Assembly: GCA_017621815.1 (NCBI GenBank)
Contig: JAGASK010000052.1
Coordinates: forward strand, 124,001 to 188,000
Direction of reading: 5' to 3'
DNA length: 64,000 nt
From: Lachnospiraceae bacterium
Lineage (GTDB): Bacteria; Bacillota; Clostridia; Lachnospirales; Lachnospiraceae
Under the pieces are notes generated by a model. That model saw nothing but the letters and a program-made list of their open reading frames with translations. It made no database searches and was not told the origin of the DNA. Of this stretch, positions 36,227-44,083 are shown one piece after another. How positions within the stretch are numbered: position 1 is the stretch's first letter; the number at the start of each line of letters is the position of its first letter. Made by a program: the position numbers and the translations under genes.

Positions 36227-36244
36227 TGAAATATAGTGTATAAT
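36217..36244 (+). promoter_or_regulatory. Predicted promoter for the pseF operon
   Basis: TTGAAT and a perfect TATAAT (36239-36244) with a 16-base spacer, ending about 37 bases before the pseF start. AAGGAG follows as ribosome site. Confidence 0.5.
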
Positions 36245-36281
36245 CATAGGTATTAAGGAAAACTTAAGGAGTTCAGAGAAC

Positions 36282-36974
36282 ATGGGCAGACAACTTGCTA
36301 TTATCACTGCCAGAGGAGGCAGTAAACGAATCCCCAGAAAGAATATAAAGGAATTTTGCGGAAAACCTATTTTATGCTACTCCATTGAAGCCGCAAAAAG
36401 CGCAGGAGTTTTTGACGAGATCATGGTTTCCACGGATGATGAAGAAATTGCGCGGATTGCCCGCAGCGCCGGCGCATCAGTTCCCTTTTTCCGGTCATCT
36501 GAGACCTCCGGAGATTATTCCTCCACGGATGATGTGATTATGGAGGTTATAAAGGAATACCAAAAATCAGGGCAGGAATTTGAAGCCTTCTGCTGTATCT
36601 ACCCTACTGCTCCCTTTTTAACCGGCAGCAGACTGAAATCAGCCATGGAACTGCTTAAAGAAGCGGATTCCGTAATGCCGGTGGTTCCTTTTTCTTATCC
36701 TCCCCAGCGGGGACTTATTGTAAACAAAGAGGGCTTTGTGGAAAGGCAGTTTCCGGAATATGCCTTAGCCAGAAGCCAGGATTTACCCAGAATCTACCAT
36801 GACTGCGGACAGTTTTATGCCTGCCGCACGGCGCCTTTTTTAGAAGCGGGCACTACTGATGTTAAGCGTCTTGTTCCCCTTATTTTATCTGAAATGGAGG
36901 TACAGGACATCGATACACTGGAGGACTGGGAAATCGCAGAAATCAAATACAGGAGACTTTTTAAGCATGAGTGA
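36282..36974 (+). CDS. pseF: Pseudaminic-type CMP-nonulosonate cytidylyltransferase (PseF-like)
   Basis: A 230-residue cytidylyltransferase. IITARGGSKRIPRKNIKEF at the N terminus is the CTP-binding signature of NeuA/PseF enzymes; VSTDDEEIA, CCIYPTAPFLT and FYACR follow. The YPPQRGL and YHDCGQFY segments and the overall length favour PseF over NeuA. It couples CTP and a nonulosonic acid to give the CMP-sugar. Its stop overlaps the next start by 8 bases. PseI and PseG homologues follow on the same strand, while PseB and PseC are not in this window unless the PglF/PglE-like pair serves that purpose. Confidence 0.85.
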   Translation: MGRQLAIITARGGSKRIPRKNIKEFCGKPILCYSIEAAKSAGVFDEIMVSTDDEEIARIARSAGASVPFFRSSETSGDYSSTDDVIMEVIKEYQKSGQEFEAFCCIYPTAPFLTGSRLKSAMELLKEADSVMPVVPFSYPPQRGLIVNKEGFVERQFPEYALARSQDLPRIYHDCGQFYACRTAPFLEAGTTDVKRLVPLILSEMEVQDIDTLEDWEIAEIKYRRLFKHE

Positions 36975-38169
36975 ATTTTCATCCACATCCCCCTTTTACC
37001 GGATTAAGGAAAAGGATTTATTATACGATATCAAACTGCTTCGGGAATCCCTGACGGAAAATTGGGGAAATTTTGTTATGGGCTATTCCGTAAAGACAAA
37101 CTCCCTTCCCTGGCTTTTAAACTATCTGAAAGAACAGGATTTTTACGCGGAGGTGGTTTCTGCCACGGAATATGATTTGGTACACCGCCTTGGCTTTTCC
37201 GGGAAAAATATTATTTATAACGGTCCCATTAAGGATAAAAAAGTATTTGAAACCATTTTAATTGCCGGCGGCTATATTAATCTTGACTCCTCCTGTGAGC
37301 TTGACTGGATGGAAGAATTAAGCAGCCTTTATCCTTTCAGAAGCTTTTCCGTAGGCGTCAGGGTCAACTGTGATATTGCCGCCCTTTGTCCTGATGAGGA
37401 GCTTGTGGAAGAAGAAGGCGGACGTTTTGGCTATTGCTACGAAAACGGTGTGCTGAAAAACGCCATTGACCGCCTGCAAAGCCTTCCCAATGTAAAGGTA
37501 GGGGGGCTTCATCTTCATTCCTCTACCCAGTCCAGAACCGTGCAGGTATATGGAGCTTTAGCGGAAATGGCAGTAAAAATCGCAAAAGAATATGATTTAT
37601 CCCTGGATTATGTGGACATGGGCGGAGGCTATTTCGGAGGCCGTCCCGACAAACCTGACTACCGTGATTATTTCAGGGAAATCTGCCGTGTGCTTGGCAG
37701 CTGGTTCGACAAAGAAAAAACAACTCTCATTGCAGAACCCGGCGTTTCCCTGATTTCCAGAGCCACTACCTTTGAAACTGAGGTACTGGATGTTAAAGAT
37801 ATCCGCGGACGGAAATTTGTTGTCACCAGCGGAAGCCGTGTGAACCTGAATCCTCTTGTCACAAGACATGTATATCCCCATCATATTGAATACGCAGGTG
37901 ACATAAGTGTCAGAAACAAAGAAACCTCACAGTGGGTCTGCGGCGCTACCTGTATGGAATATGACAGACTGTTTGAAATCACAGATGATACGGCGCTGAT
38001 GCCGGGGGATAAAATCATTTATGATACGGCAGGAGGCTATACCATGTGCCTGAATCCCCTGTTCATTCACTATTTCCCCGCTGTCATTGTGGAGAAGCTG
38101 GACGGAAGCCTGTTTACGGCAAGGCAGCCCTGGACAAATGAGGAATATTTGCGGAAGAATTATTGGTAA
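36967..38169 (+). CDS. PLP-dependent decarboxylase, fold type III (LysA/ODC-like)
   Basis: A 400-residue protein of the diaminopimelate/ornithine decarboxylase fold. GYSVKTNS carries the Schiff-base Lys43, HLHSSTQSR and DMGGGYFGG bind the PLP phosphate, AEPGVSLISRA follows, CGATCMEYD holds the active-site Cys of the second domain, and TAGGYTMCLNP closes the site. The ATG at 36967, overlapping the pseF stop, is taken as start; an upstream extension lies inside pseF. Such a gene is not part of the standard pseudaminic pathway. It may make an amine or modify an amino acid used to decorate the sugar; substrate unknown. Confidence 0.8.
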   Translation: MSEFSSTSPFYRIKEKDLLYDIKLLRESLTENWGNFVMGYSVKTNSLPWLLNYLKEQDFYAEVVSATEYDLVHRLGFSGKNIIYNGPIKDKKVFETILIAGGYINLDSSCELDWMEELSSLYPFRSFSVGVRVNCDIAALCPDEELVEEEGGRFGYCYENGVLKNAIDRLQSLPNVKVGGLHLHSSTQSRTVQVYGALAEMAVKIAKEYDLSLDYVDMGGGYFGGRPDKPDYRDYFREICRVLGSWFDKEKTTLIAEPGVSLISRATTFETEVLDVKDIRGRKFVVTSGSRVNLNPLVTRHVYPHHIEYAGDISVRNKETSQWVCGATCMEYDRLFEITDDTALMPGDKIIYDTAGGYTMCLNPLFIHYFPAVIVEKLDGSLFTARQPWTNEEYLRKNYW

Positions 38170-38202
38170 ATGGATTTATTATACAAAGATTTTATGCCGC
38201 TA

Positions 38203-38231
38203 TTGACGCAGATACATTATTGAACTATAAT
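38203..38231 (+). promoter_or_regulatory. Strong predicted promoter with no gene downstream on its strand
   Basis: TTGACG and perfect TATAAT separated by exactly 17 bases, in the gap after the decarboxylase gene. Downstream on the plus strand lies only a hairpin with T-run and then the antisense side of the DUF3800 gene. It may make a short RNA or be a relic of the original pseI promoter cut off by the XRE-DUF3800 module. Confidence 0.5.
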
Positions 38232-38238
38232 ATTATTG

Positions 38239-38277
38239 AACCACTGAAACCGCAGATGCGATGTAGGTGGTGTTTTT
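38239..38277 (+). terminator. Weak hairpin plus T-run, possible terminator or short RNA
   Basis: ACCACT (38240 region) can pair with GGTGGT just before GTTTTTG, with a small CGC/GCG stem inside the loop. The stem is only six pairs including one wobble. It could end the pseF-decarboxylase transcript, or bound a roughly 40-base RNA made from the promoter at 38203. Confidence 0.35.
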
Positions 38278-38281
38278 GTAT

Positions 38282-39073
38282 TCATTTTGGATAGATTACA
38301 AGTCCATATCCATTGCTTTCATTTGCTTTTAAATTCAGTTTTCCCGCTTTTTTGAGTGTAGCCATTACTCGTCTGACAAATTCCTTGTCAATTATATTCG
38401 CCACTCGTTTCGGCAAATTCTTATTTTGCATTGTTGTTTCAAAGTATAAATGAACAAAAAATGAAATAAAATCACATATTTGAATAAAATATGATTCTGT
38501 AGAATTTTTTTCCAAAATATCCTCAATCATATTTGTAATCGGCTGGTTTGAGATTTCACTGGAATATTTTGACTGAATAGGGTTATATGCTCGAATTGCA
38601 CGTGCAGTTTTGCGCATAGGCGCCAGCCTTCCCTCATCAGTAATAATTAAATAATTCCAATTCCCATTACTGTCATTTTCAATTCTTTGAATATTATATT
38701 TCAATGCATTTTCCAGAACATGATAATTACCATCTTTAAATTTTGTCTTATCTATAATAACATTTACAACCTTTAAATCCATAGCTGCAATCGCAAGCGT
38801 AAATTCTCTTATGATTTCCCTTTTTACTTCCGGCATCCATTTATAGCTTCTATATGGATTCTTATCCGTCAAAAAATGTTTTGTATGCATTTCTTCTGTT
38901 ACATGAAATCCATATTTATCCCGAAGTTCCTTTCTCAGTTTCCTCATCACATTAAAATTCTGCTGCCAACTTTCTGCCGGCATATAAAGGCTCGTTAATA
39001 TAAAATGGTCACATGATGCTGTTGATATGCCGTCATCTCCTGTTTCATCAAAATATGCAATATATGTATTCAT
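38282..39073 (-). CDS. DUF3800 domain protein
   Basis: A 263-residue protein opening MNTYIAYFDETGDDG, the acidic DUF3800 signature with an RNase H-like arrangement. LIITDEGR in the middle and FIQICDFISFF with a late Asp are also typical. The start at 39073 is chosen because AGGAG lies eight bases before it; a start at 39100 would overlap the XRE gene and lacks one. It follows the XRE gene by one base. DUF3800 proteins are found with mobile and defence genes, and biochemical function is not established. Lower GC than the flanking pse genes suggests acquisition. Confidence 0.8.
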   Translation of the reverse strand: MNTYIAYFDETGDDGISTASCDHFILTSLYMPAESWQQNFNVMRKLRKELRDKYGFHVTEEMHTKHFLTDKNPYRSYKWMPEVKREIIREFTLAIAAMDLKVVNVIIDKTKFKDGNYHVLENALKYNIQRIENDSNGNWNYLIITDEGRLAPMRKTARAIRAYNPIQSKYSSEISNQPITNMIEDILEKNSTESYFIQICDFISFFVHLYFETTMQNKNLPKRVANIIDKEFVRRVMATLKKAGKLNLKANESNGYGLVIYPK

Positions 39074-39074
39074 T

Positions 39075-39353
39075 CTACAGCTCCTGTTGTTTTTCAACAA
39101 ATTTAATTTCCAAATCCATATTTAACGCAAATGCCAATTTTGTAAGTACTTCAATAGTAGGAACATTTTTTCCGCTTTCAATCCGGGCAATATTTGACCT
39201 TGCAATTCCGGTAGTTCCTGCAATATCCTCTTGCGAAAGCTTTCTTTCCTTTCGTAAAGAAATATATTGGCCGATAATTTCTTTTTTAATGCGTGTTTTT
39301 TCCTGCTCTATTATTAAATCAGTATTTTCCTGTTTTAATAAATAATCCATCAT
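39075..39353 (-). CDS. XRE-family helix-turn-helix regulator
   Basis: A 92-residue DNA-binding protein. ISLRKERKLSQEDIAGTTGIARSNIARIESGKN (about 30-62, read in two parts) is a complete HTH_3 domain. GGGGAGG precedes the ATG. It is the first gene of a two-gene unit with DUF3800. A perfect 22-bp palindrome (39367-39388) lies just upstream, between its promoter and the start, so autoregulation is likely. The same palindrome touches the -35 of the divergent pseI promoter. Confidence 0.85.
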   Translation of the reverse strand: MMDYLLKQENTDLIIEQEKTRIKKEIIGQYISLRKERKLSQEDIAGTTGIARSNIARIESGKNVPTIEVLTKLAFALNMDLEIKFVEKQQEL

Positions 39354-39366
39354 AGTCCTCCCCTTG

Positions 39367-39388
39367 ATAGTATCATCAATGATACTAT
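39367..39388. promoter_or_regulatory. 22-bp palindromic operator
   Basis: ATAGTATCAT and ATGATACTAT, perfect 10-bp arms with a two-base centre. It lies just downstream of the XRE promoter start point and reaches the -35 hexamer of the pseI promoter, so one bound repressor could block both directions. Likely site for the adjacent XRE protein. Confidence 0.6.
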
Positions 39389-39416
39389 TGTTAAAATAAT
39401 TTTACTATTATATAAT
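39388..39416 (+). promoter_or_regulatory. Predicted pseI promoter
   Basis: TTGTTA and perfect TATAAT (39411-39416) with a 17-base spacer, 57 bases before the pseI start. Its -35 is next to the palindrome. Confidence 0.55.
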
Positions 39417-39427
39417 AAATTTGTAAA
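39399..39427 (-). promoter_or_regulatory. Predicted promoter for the XRE-DUF3800 unit
   Basis: Minus-strand TTTACA (39422-39427) and TAAAAT (39399-39404) with a 17-base spacer. It overlaps the divergent pseI promoter and points across the palindromic operator. Confidence 0.5.
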
Positions 39428-39472
39428 TGATAATCATATATAAAACAAAAAATTTGAAAAGGATATTGTAAT

Positions 39473-40525
39473 ATGAACAAAAACTTTAAAATAGGAAACA
39501 AAATGGTCGGCGAAGGCGCCCCTGCCTTTATCGTAGCGGAAATTTCCGCCAACCATAATCAGGATTACAGCAGAGCAGTGGAAATCATTCATGCTGCCAA
39601 AGAAGCCGGAGCAGATGCTGTCAAGCTGCAGACCTATACGGCAGATACCATTACCATTGACTGTGATGATGAATGCTTTCAGATTAATGAGGGGACTATC
39701 TGGGACGGAACCACCCTGTACAAGCTGTATAAGGAAGCCTATACTCCCTGGGAATGGCAGCCCCGTCTGAAAGAGGAAGCTGAAAAGCTGGGACTTGAAT
39801 GCTTTTCCTCTCCTTTTGATTTTACATCAGTGGATTTTCTGGAAGAAATGCAGGTTCCCGCCTACAAAATTGCTTCTTATGAAATTAACGACATTCCTTT
39901 AATCAGAAAAATTGCAAGGCTACATAAGCCTGTTATTTTTGCTACCGGCATTGCTTATCCCGAAGACATTGAAAGAGCGCTTTCGGTTTGTAAGGAAGAA
40001 GGAAATGAGGATATTATTTTACTAAAGTGCGTTTCCTCCTATCCTACCCCTTATGAAGCGGTAAATTTAAACGTCATTCCAACACTTGCAAAAACCTATG
40101 ACTGTCTCACCGGAATATCCGACCACACTATGGGAACCATTGTTTCCGCAGGAGCTATTCCCTTAGGGGCAAAAATGGTGGAAAAGCATCTGACCCTCCG
40201 AAGAAGTGACGGCGGTCCTGACGGCGCCTTTTCTATGGAACCGGAAGAATTTAAGCAGATGGTGGAGGAAATCCGCATTCTGGAAAAAGCGCTGGGAAGC
40301 AGTGAATATGTACTTACAGATGCGCAGAAAATAGAGCACGAGGGCTCCCGTTCCTTATTTGTAGTAGAAGACATTCCGGAGGGCGGGCTTCTCACCCCCG
40401 AAAACATACGCTCCATACGTCCCGGCAACGGACTTCATACCATGTACTACGAAGAGGTTCTGGGCAAACGTGCAAAGCACTTTTTAAAGAAAGGAACTCC
40501 TCTTGCATGGGAATTAATCAATTAG
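39473..40525 (+). CDS. pseI: Pseudaminic acid synthase (PseI; NeuB family)
   Basis: A 350-residue NeuB-family synthase that condenses phosphoenolpyruvate with a 6-deoxy-2,4-diacetamido-hexose to give a nonulosonic acid. FIVAEISANHNQDYSRA, DAVKLQTYTADTIT, SSPFDFTSVDFLE, KIASYEINDIPLI and GISDHTMG form the TIM barrel site. The C-terminal SAF (antifreeze-like) domain runs from about 285 (RSLFVVEDIPEGG). DAVKLQTYTADTIT and YEAYTPWEW-type segments are typical of PseI rather than NeuB. It lies after an intruding XRE-DUF3800 pair and overlaps pseG by 19 bases. Confidence 0.88.
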   Translation: MNKNFKIGNKMVGEGAPAFIVAEISANHNQDYSRAVEIIHAAKEAGADAVKLQTYTADTITIDCDDECFQINEGTIWDGTTLYKLYKEAYTPWEWQPRLKEEAEKLGLECFSSPFDFTSVDFLEEMQVPAYKIASYEINDIPLIRKIARLHKPVIFATGIAYPEDIERALSVCKEEGNEDIILLKCVSSYPTPYEAVNLNVIPTLAKTYDCLTGISDHTMGTIVSAGAIPLGAKMVEKHLTLRRSDGGPDGAFSMEPEEFKQMVEEIRILEKALGSSEYVLTDAQKIEHEGSRSLFVVEDIPEGGLLTPENIRSIRPGNGLHTMYYEEVLGKRAKHFLKKGTPLAWELIN

Positions 40526-41637
40526 TTTACATCAGAACAGACGGCAACAGCCAAATAGCAACGGGACATCTGGTACGCTGCGTTTCCATTGCAGATGCCT
40601 GCCTGAAGCTTGGCATGAAGGTCTGCTTTCTTGTTTCCGATAAGGAAAGCAGGGAACTTTTACAGGCGTTTCTTTTAAGCGCCCTTTCTGCCGGCCCGGA
40701 GCATTTTACTCCTTTACCTTCTGTCTCAGAAGCTTCTGCTGCTTTAAATCCGGACGACCTTCTGTCAGTCAGAATACTGAAAACAGCAGTTTATGATGAT
40801 TTGGAAAAGGAACTCCCCGAAATAACCGCTTTGCTTTCCGATAACCCGCAGTTGCGGGAAACAGTTTTTTTTCTGGATTCTTATTATGTAACGGAAAAAT
40901 ACTTAAGAGCCATAAGACTTTACTGCAGAACCGCATATCTGGACGATTTGCGGCTGTTTGATTATCCTGTTGACCTGGTGGTTAATTATGATGTCATACC
41001 TGACAAAGCACTTTCCGGTTATGAAAAGGCTTATCAAAAAGCCGGGCACACACTGCTTGGCGCTTCCTACACCCCCTTAAGAAGCCAGTTTCAAAACAGG
41101 CAAATATCCCTGCGGGAATCCGTGTCGGATGTTCTCATTACCACCGGAGGGAGCGATCCTTATCATTTTTGTGTGCGCCTCATTGAAACAATGGCAGAAA
41201 TGAATTTTAACCTGCACATTGTAATCGGCAGATTAAACACTGATAAGGAAAAGCTTTATTCACTTTCAAAGGAGCTGCCAAATATCAGGCTTCATGAAAA
41301 CGTAACCGATATGGCAGCTTTAATGGAAAGCTGTGATTTGGCAGTCTCTGCCGCAGGCACTACCTTATATGAGCTGTGCGCATTGGGCGTTCCCACAATC
41401 AGCTTTACCATGGCTGATAATCAGCTTACTGCGGCAAAAGCTTTTGCGGATACAGGTTCAATTCCCTGTGCAGGGGATATCAGAACATCTTATGAAACCA
41501 TTCTTACCTCCGTCCTGGAATTCTTGACACGCATGTCAGAAAATGAGGTAGAAAGAAAATCTGCTCAGGAATCCATGAACAGACTGGTTGACGGAAACGG
41601 CGCCGGGCGGATTGCAGAAGCCATAAGAAATTTGTAG
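40507..41637 (+). CDS. pseG: UDP-2,4-diacetamido-2,4,6-trideoxy-beta-L-altropyranose hydrolase (PseG)
   Basis: A 376-residue GT-B-fold hydrolase. IRTDGNSQIATGHLVRC is the PseG N-terminal signature, with the catalytic His in GHLVR. DVLITTGGSDPYHF and SAAGTTLYELCALGVP are the nucleotide-binding parts. It removes UDP to release the 6-deoxy-diacetamido-altrose used by PseI. The first ATG (40507) lies inside pseI; no strong ribosome site is seen, so translation is probably coupled. The insert DDLLSVRILKTAVYDDLEKE makes it slightly longer than usual. Confidence 0.85.
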   Translation: MGINQLVYIRTDGNSQIATGHLVRCVSIADACLKLGMKVCFLVSDKESRELLQAFLLSALSAGPEHFTPLPSVSEASAALNPDDLLSVRILKTAVYDDLEKELPEITALLSDNPQLRETVFFLDSYYVTEKYLRAIRLYCRTAYLDDLRLFDYPVDLVVNYDVIPDKALSGYEKAYQKAGHTLLGASYTPLRSQFQNRQISLRESVSDVLITTGGSDPYHFCVRLIETMAEMNFNLHIVIGRLNTDKEKLYSLSKELPNIRLHENVTDMAALMESCDLAVSAAGTTLYELCALGVPTISFTMADNQLTAAKAFADTGSIPCAGDIRTSYETILTSVLEFLTRMSENEVERKSAQESMNRLVDGNGAGRIAEAIRNL

Positions 41638-41726
41638 ACAATCGGTTTGCTCTTCATCCTGCTGTAAAATTAATATGAAACTTTCGATAATACATTGATG
41701 GTTCATTTTTTGGGGGATATTATTCT

Positions 41727-42587
41727 ATGAAAAATGAAAAACTGGAAGACATTAAGGTAATGAGCACTGTTTCCTTTGTTATACTTTTCGCAATGACGAT
41801 TGTAGTTATTGCAGGGGAACTGGACTCTATCCGAACAGGAGACGTGTCCTTTTGGTTTTTAATCCTGATATTTGCCATTTGTACCGCAGGGTCACTTTTG
41901 ACTGCCATTGTTTCAAGTCATATTTTGAAAAAAAGGCAGGGCAAGTCGTACTTCAGTAATATTATGTATATCGAAGCTTTCCTGGAGGTGTTCTTTCCGG
42001 CATTGTCCTGTTCTCATTCCGCCAGAATGAAAAAACGCAGCATAAGCGAAAAAGACAAAAAAACCGGCTTATGGCAAAACCTTTGCTCCGGCTGCGATAC
42101 AAAAAGGATAATTTCATTTATATTGTGGTTTTTATTATGGGCTGCCTGCATATGGCTGGTCATTAAAAATATATTTTATCTTAGTTCTGATGACCGGATA
42201 ATGGATATAACTACATTTTCCATAGCATTAATTGTCCTTACGTTCATATTAATCGGTATTGCGTCGGGAATCAAAAAAGATCCCACGCCCATATTTGAGT
42301 ATATGGATATTACAAAGGTTAAGTTTCATGAGCTTGCAAAGCATTATGACAATTCAAATAAAATCGCATGCCAAATATGGATGGATGACAAATATATATT
42401 TATACAGGCATCAGGAAAAGCGTATTGCATTCCGGTTGCAGATAATATTGATATGACAATTACCTTCAGCCGTTTTCATTTTGTTATGATCTTAACGAGC
42501 AAGTATGATTGCGTGACAAAATCGGCATTTTTCCCTTTTGGTTTTCAAAAACTAAAGAAAAGACTGGAAAACAGACAACAATCCTAA
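41727..42587 (+). CDS. Hypothetical membrane protein
   Basis: A 286-residue protein with four predicted membrane helices (about 13-33, 40-62, 128-150, 160-182) and a soluble C-terminal domain of about 95 residues (IFEYMDITKVKF to the end) that looks like a small beta-rich module. A Cys pair (SGCDTK and CSHSAR) lies in the inner loop. GGGGGA precedes the ATG. I recognise no family. It stands 89 bases after pseG and converges with the ATP-grasp gene, and may be unrelated to the nonulosonate pathway. Confidence 0.65.
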   Translation: MKNEKLEDIKVMSTVSFVILFAMTIVVIAGELDSIRTGDVSFWFLILIFAICTAGSLLTAIVSSHILKKRQGKSYFSNIMYIEAFLEVFFPALSCSHSARMKKRSISEKDKKTGLWQNLCSGCDTKRIISFILWFLLWAACIWLVIKNIFYLSSDDRIMDITTFSIALIVLTFILIGIASGIKKDPTPIFEYMDITKVKFHELAKHYDNSNKIACQIWMDDKYIFIQASGKAYCIPVADNIDMTITFSRFHFVMILTSKYDCVTKSAFFPFGFQKLKKRLENRQQS

Positions 42588-42602
42588 AAGTCAATACAAT
42601 TA

Positions 42603-43793
42603 TCATAAAAAGAACAGTCTCTTTATTTTTTCTGCCTGCATCAGCAGTGCAGCCTGATTACTTCCTTCCAGGATAAAATAGCCCCGCCCCATAAGGGAAT
42701 GTCCGTCCGAAACCGGTGTAAGCTCTTCTCCTTCTTTTATATTGCAGTTCCAGCAGATTAAAGGGATTCCTTTCGCTTTCAGCTGTTCCGCATCCGGCAC
42801 CCTGGTTACACTGCCTTCCATGTCAAAATAATGTATCATCATTTGCTTTGTACACGCCGGTGTAAAACTATAAGGCTGTCCCAGCCTGTACCTGATGTAT
42901 TCCTCCGCCATATCTATTCCTGTACATAACGGCGTAAACAGATTGTGAAGGTTATGACCGGAAGGTCTTGCAGACAATTCAATGACAAAAGGTCCTTCCA
43001 CGCCCCTGATCATATCAGCATGAAGAAGGCATTCTGTCAGTTCCAGGCATTCCACAATCTTTTTCATATAAATATACACCTGCTGCCAGTACATATCCTG
43101 CGGCAGAATGGAAAAGTATCCTACTGCCTGTCTTGCAGGCGGCGGTGTATTTTCTTTTTTGCGAAGCAGAATCATGTGAAACTGTCCCTGAATTACCGCA
43201 CCGTCCACTCCATATTCCTCACCCGGTATACATTCTTCGATTACATAGGATTCACCTTCCACTGCTTTTAATGCTCTCTTCAGTTCTTCCGCATCTGATG
43301 CCATATGGATACCCCTGCTTCCCGAACCAAATCTGGGTTTTAAAATCACAGGAAAATTTAAAGGCAGTCTGCCAGATAAAAAGTTCTCAGCCAATTCCTC
43401 ATTCCTTGTTTCATCGCTCTGACTTCCCGCTCCATAACAGTGACAGTTCCGCAGGTTTCTCTCCTGCAGCTTTTGATGAAATTTATATTTATCCGTACAC
43501 AAAACCGCCGTTTCTTTGCTGATTCCCGGCAGCTTCAAAGCGTCATTTACCGCTCCGATGGTTGTTAAATATCTTCCGATAGGCACTGTCAGCACAAAAT
43601 CCGGTCTTTCCCTTTTCACTGCTTCTATTGCGGCATTTTCATCCGAAATATCCACAACAAGCGCCTTATCCGCTGCCCCCAGTCCCTCCGCCTTCGGGTT
43701 TCCGTCAAGGGCTGTTATGCTAAGACCGTATGCATGGGCTTTTTCGATTGTATGCAGCGCTTCTGCGCTGGCACCGATGATTACTGCTTTCAT
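42603..43793 (-). CDS. ATP-grasp ligase-like protein
   Basis: A 396-residue ATP-grasp protein. MKAVIIGASAEALHTIE begins the pre-ATP domain, LPLNFPVILKPRFGSGSRG holds the ATP-binding Lys, YVIEECIPGEEYGVDG and FVIELSARPSGHN the metal and nucleotide ligands. The start at 43793 is preferred (AAGGA ten bases ahead, matches family N terminus) over an ATG ten codons upstream without a ribosome site. Family members join acids to amines (PurK, BtrJ, LysX-like). It converges on the pse cluster end. A part in sugar or peptide modification is possible but not shown. Confidence 0.8.
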   Translation of the reverse strand: MKAVIIGASAEALHTIEKAHAYGLSITALDGNPKAEGLGAADKALVVDISDENAAIEAVKRERPDFVLTVPIGRYLTTIGAVNDALKLPGISKETAVLCTDKYKFHQKLQERNLRNCHCYGAGSQSDETRNEELAENFLSGRLPLNFPVILKPRFGSGSRGIHMASDAEELKRALKAVEGESYVIEECIPGEEYGVDGAVIQGQFHMILLRKKENTPPPARQAVGYFSILPQDMYWQQVYIYMKKIVECLELTECLLHADMIRGVEGPFVIELSARPSGHNLHNLFTPLCTGIDMAEEYIRYRLGQPYSFTPACTKQMMIHYFDMEGSVTRVPDAEQLKAKGIPLICWNCNIKEGEELTPVSDGHSLMGRGYFILEGSNQAALLMQAEKIKRLFFL

Positions 43794-43895
43794 ATCTTTA
43801 TTTTCCTTCTGTATTTCGCTCATGATTCTTATTTAGTCTATCACATAACCCTTCACACCTCAACGAAATTCCTTCCAAAAACCTGTTTCAGGCGA

Positions 43896-43924
43896 TTGAC
43901 TTGACAATTTGAAAACAGTATAAT
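43896..43924 (+). promoter_or_regulatory. Predicted tRNA-Ser promoter
   Basis: TTGACT and perfect TATAAT (43919-43924) with a 17-base spacer, 13 bases before the tRNA. Confidence 0.65.
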
Positions 43925-43937
43925 AGGAAAAGTGAAT

Positions 43938-44023
43938 GGAGTCGTATCGAAGCGGTCATAACGGGGCGCACTCGAAATGCGTTAGCCCTCCGGGGCACGA
44001 GGGTTCGAATCCCTCCGACTCCG
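43938..44023 (+). tRNA. tRNA-Ser (anticodon CGA)
   Basis: An 86-base class II tRNA. The acceptor stem GGAGTCG pairs with CGACTCC (44016-44022) and is followed by discriminator G. The anticodon loop CTCGAAA (43971-43977) places CGA at 43973-43975. A long variable arm (TTAGCCCTCCGGGGCACG region) is typical of serine tRNA, and the T arm is GAGGGTTCGAATCCCTC. CCA is not encoded (CTG follows). Confidence 0.95.
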
Positions 44024-44026
44024 CTG

Positions 44027-44059
44027 AAAAGCGCCGAAGCTTTCGTTTCGGCGCTTTTT
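44027..44059 (+). terminator. Rho-independent terminator of tRNA-Ser
   Basis: AAAGCGCCGAA and TTCGGCGCTTT form an 11-bp stem with an 8-base loop, ending in five T residues. Confidence 0.85.
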
Positions 44060-44083
44060 ATATGTACATATCACTTTCCGCAG

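Noticed and set aside
36859-36966. Upstream extension of the decarboxylase by 36 codons
   Set aside because: It lies inside pseF in another frame, and the ATG at 36967 overlapping the pseF stop fits coupling and the family N terminus.
39074-39100. Longer DUF3800 start
   Set aside because: It would overlap the XRE gene and lacks a ribosome site; the family starts at MNTYIAYFDE.
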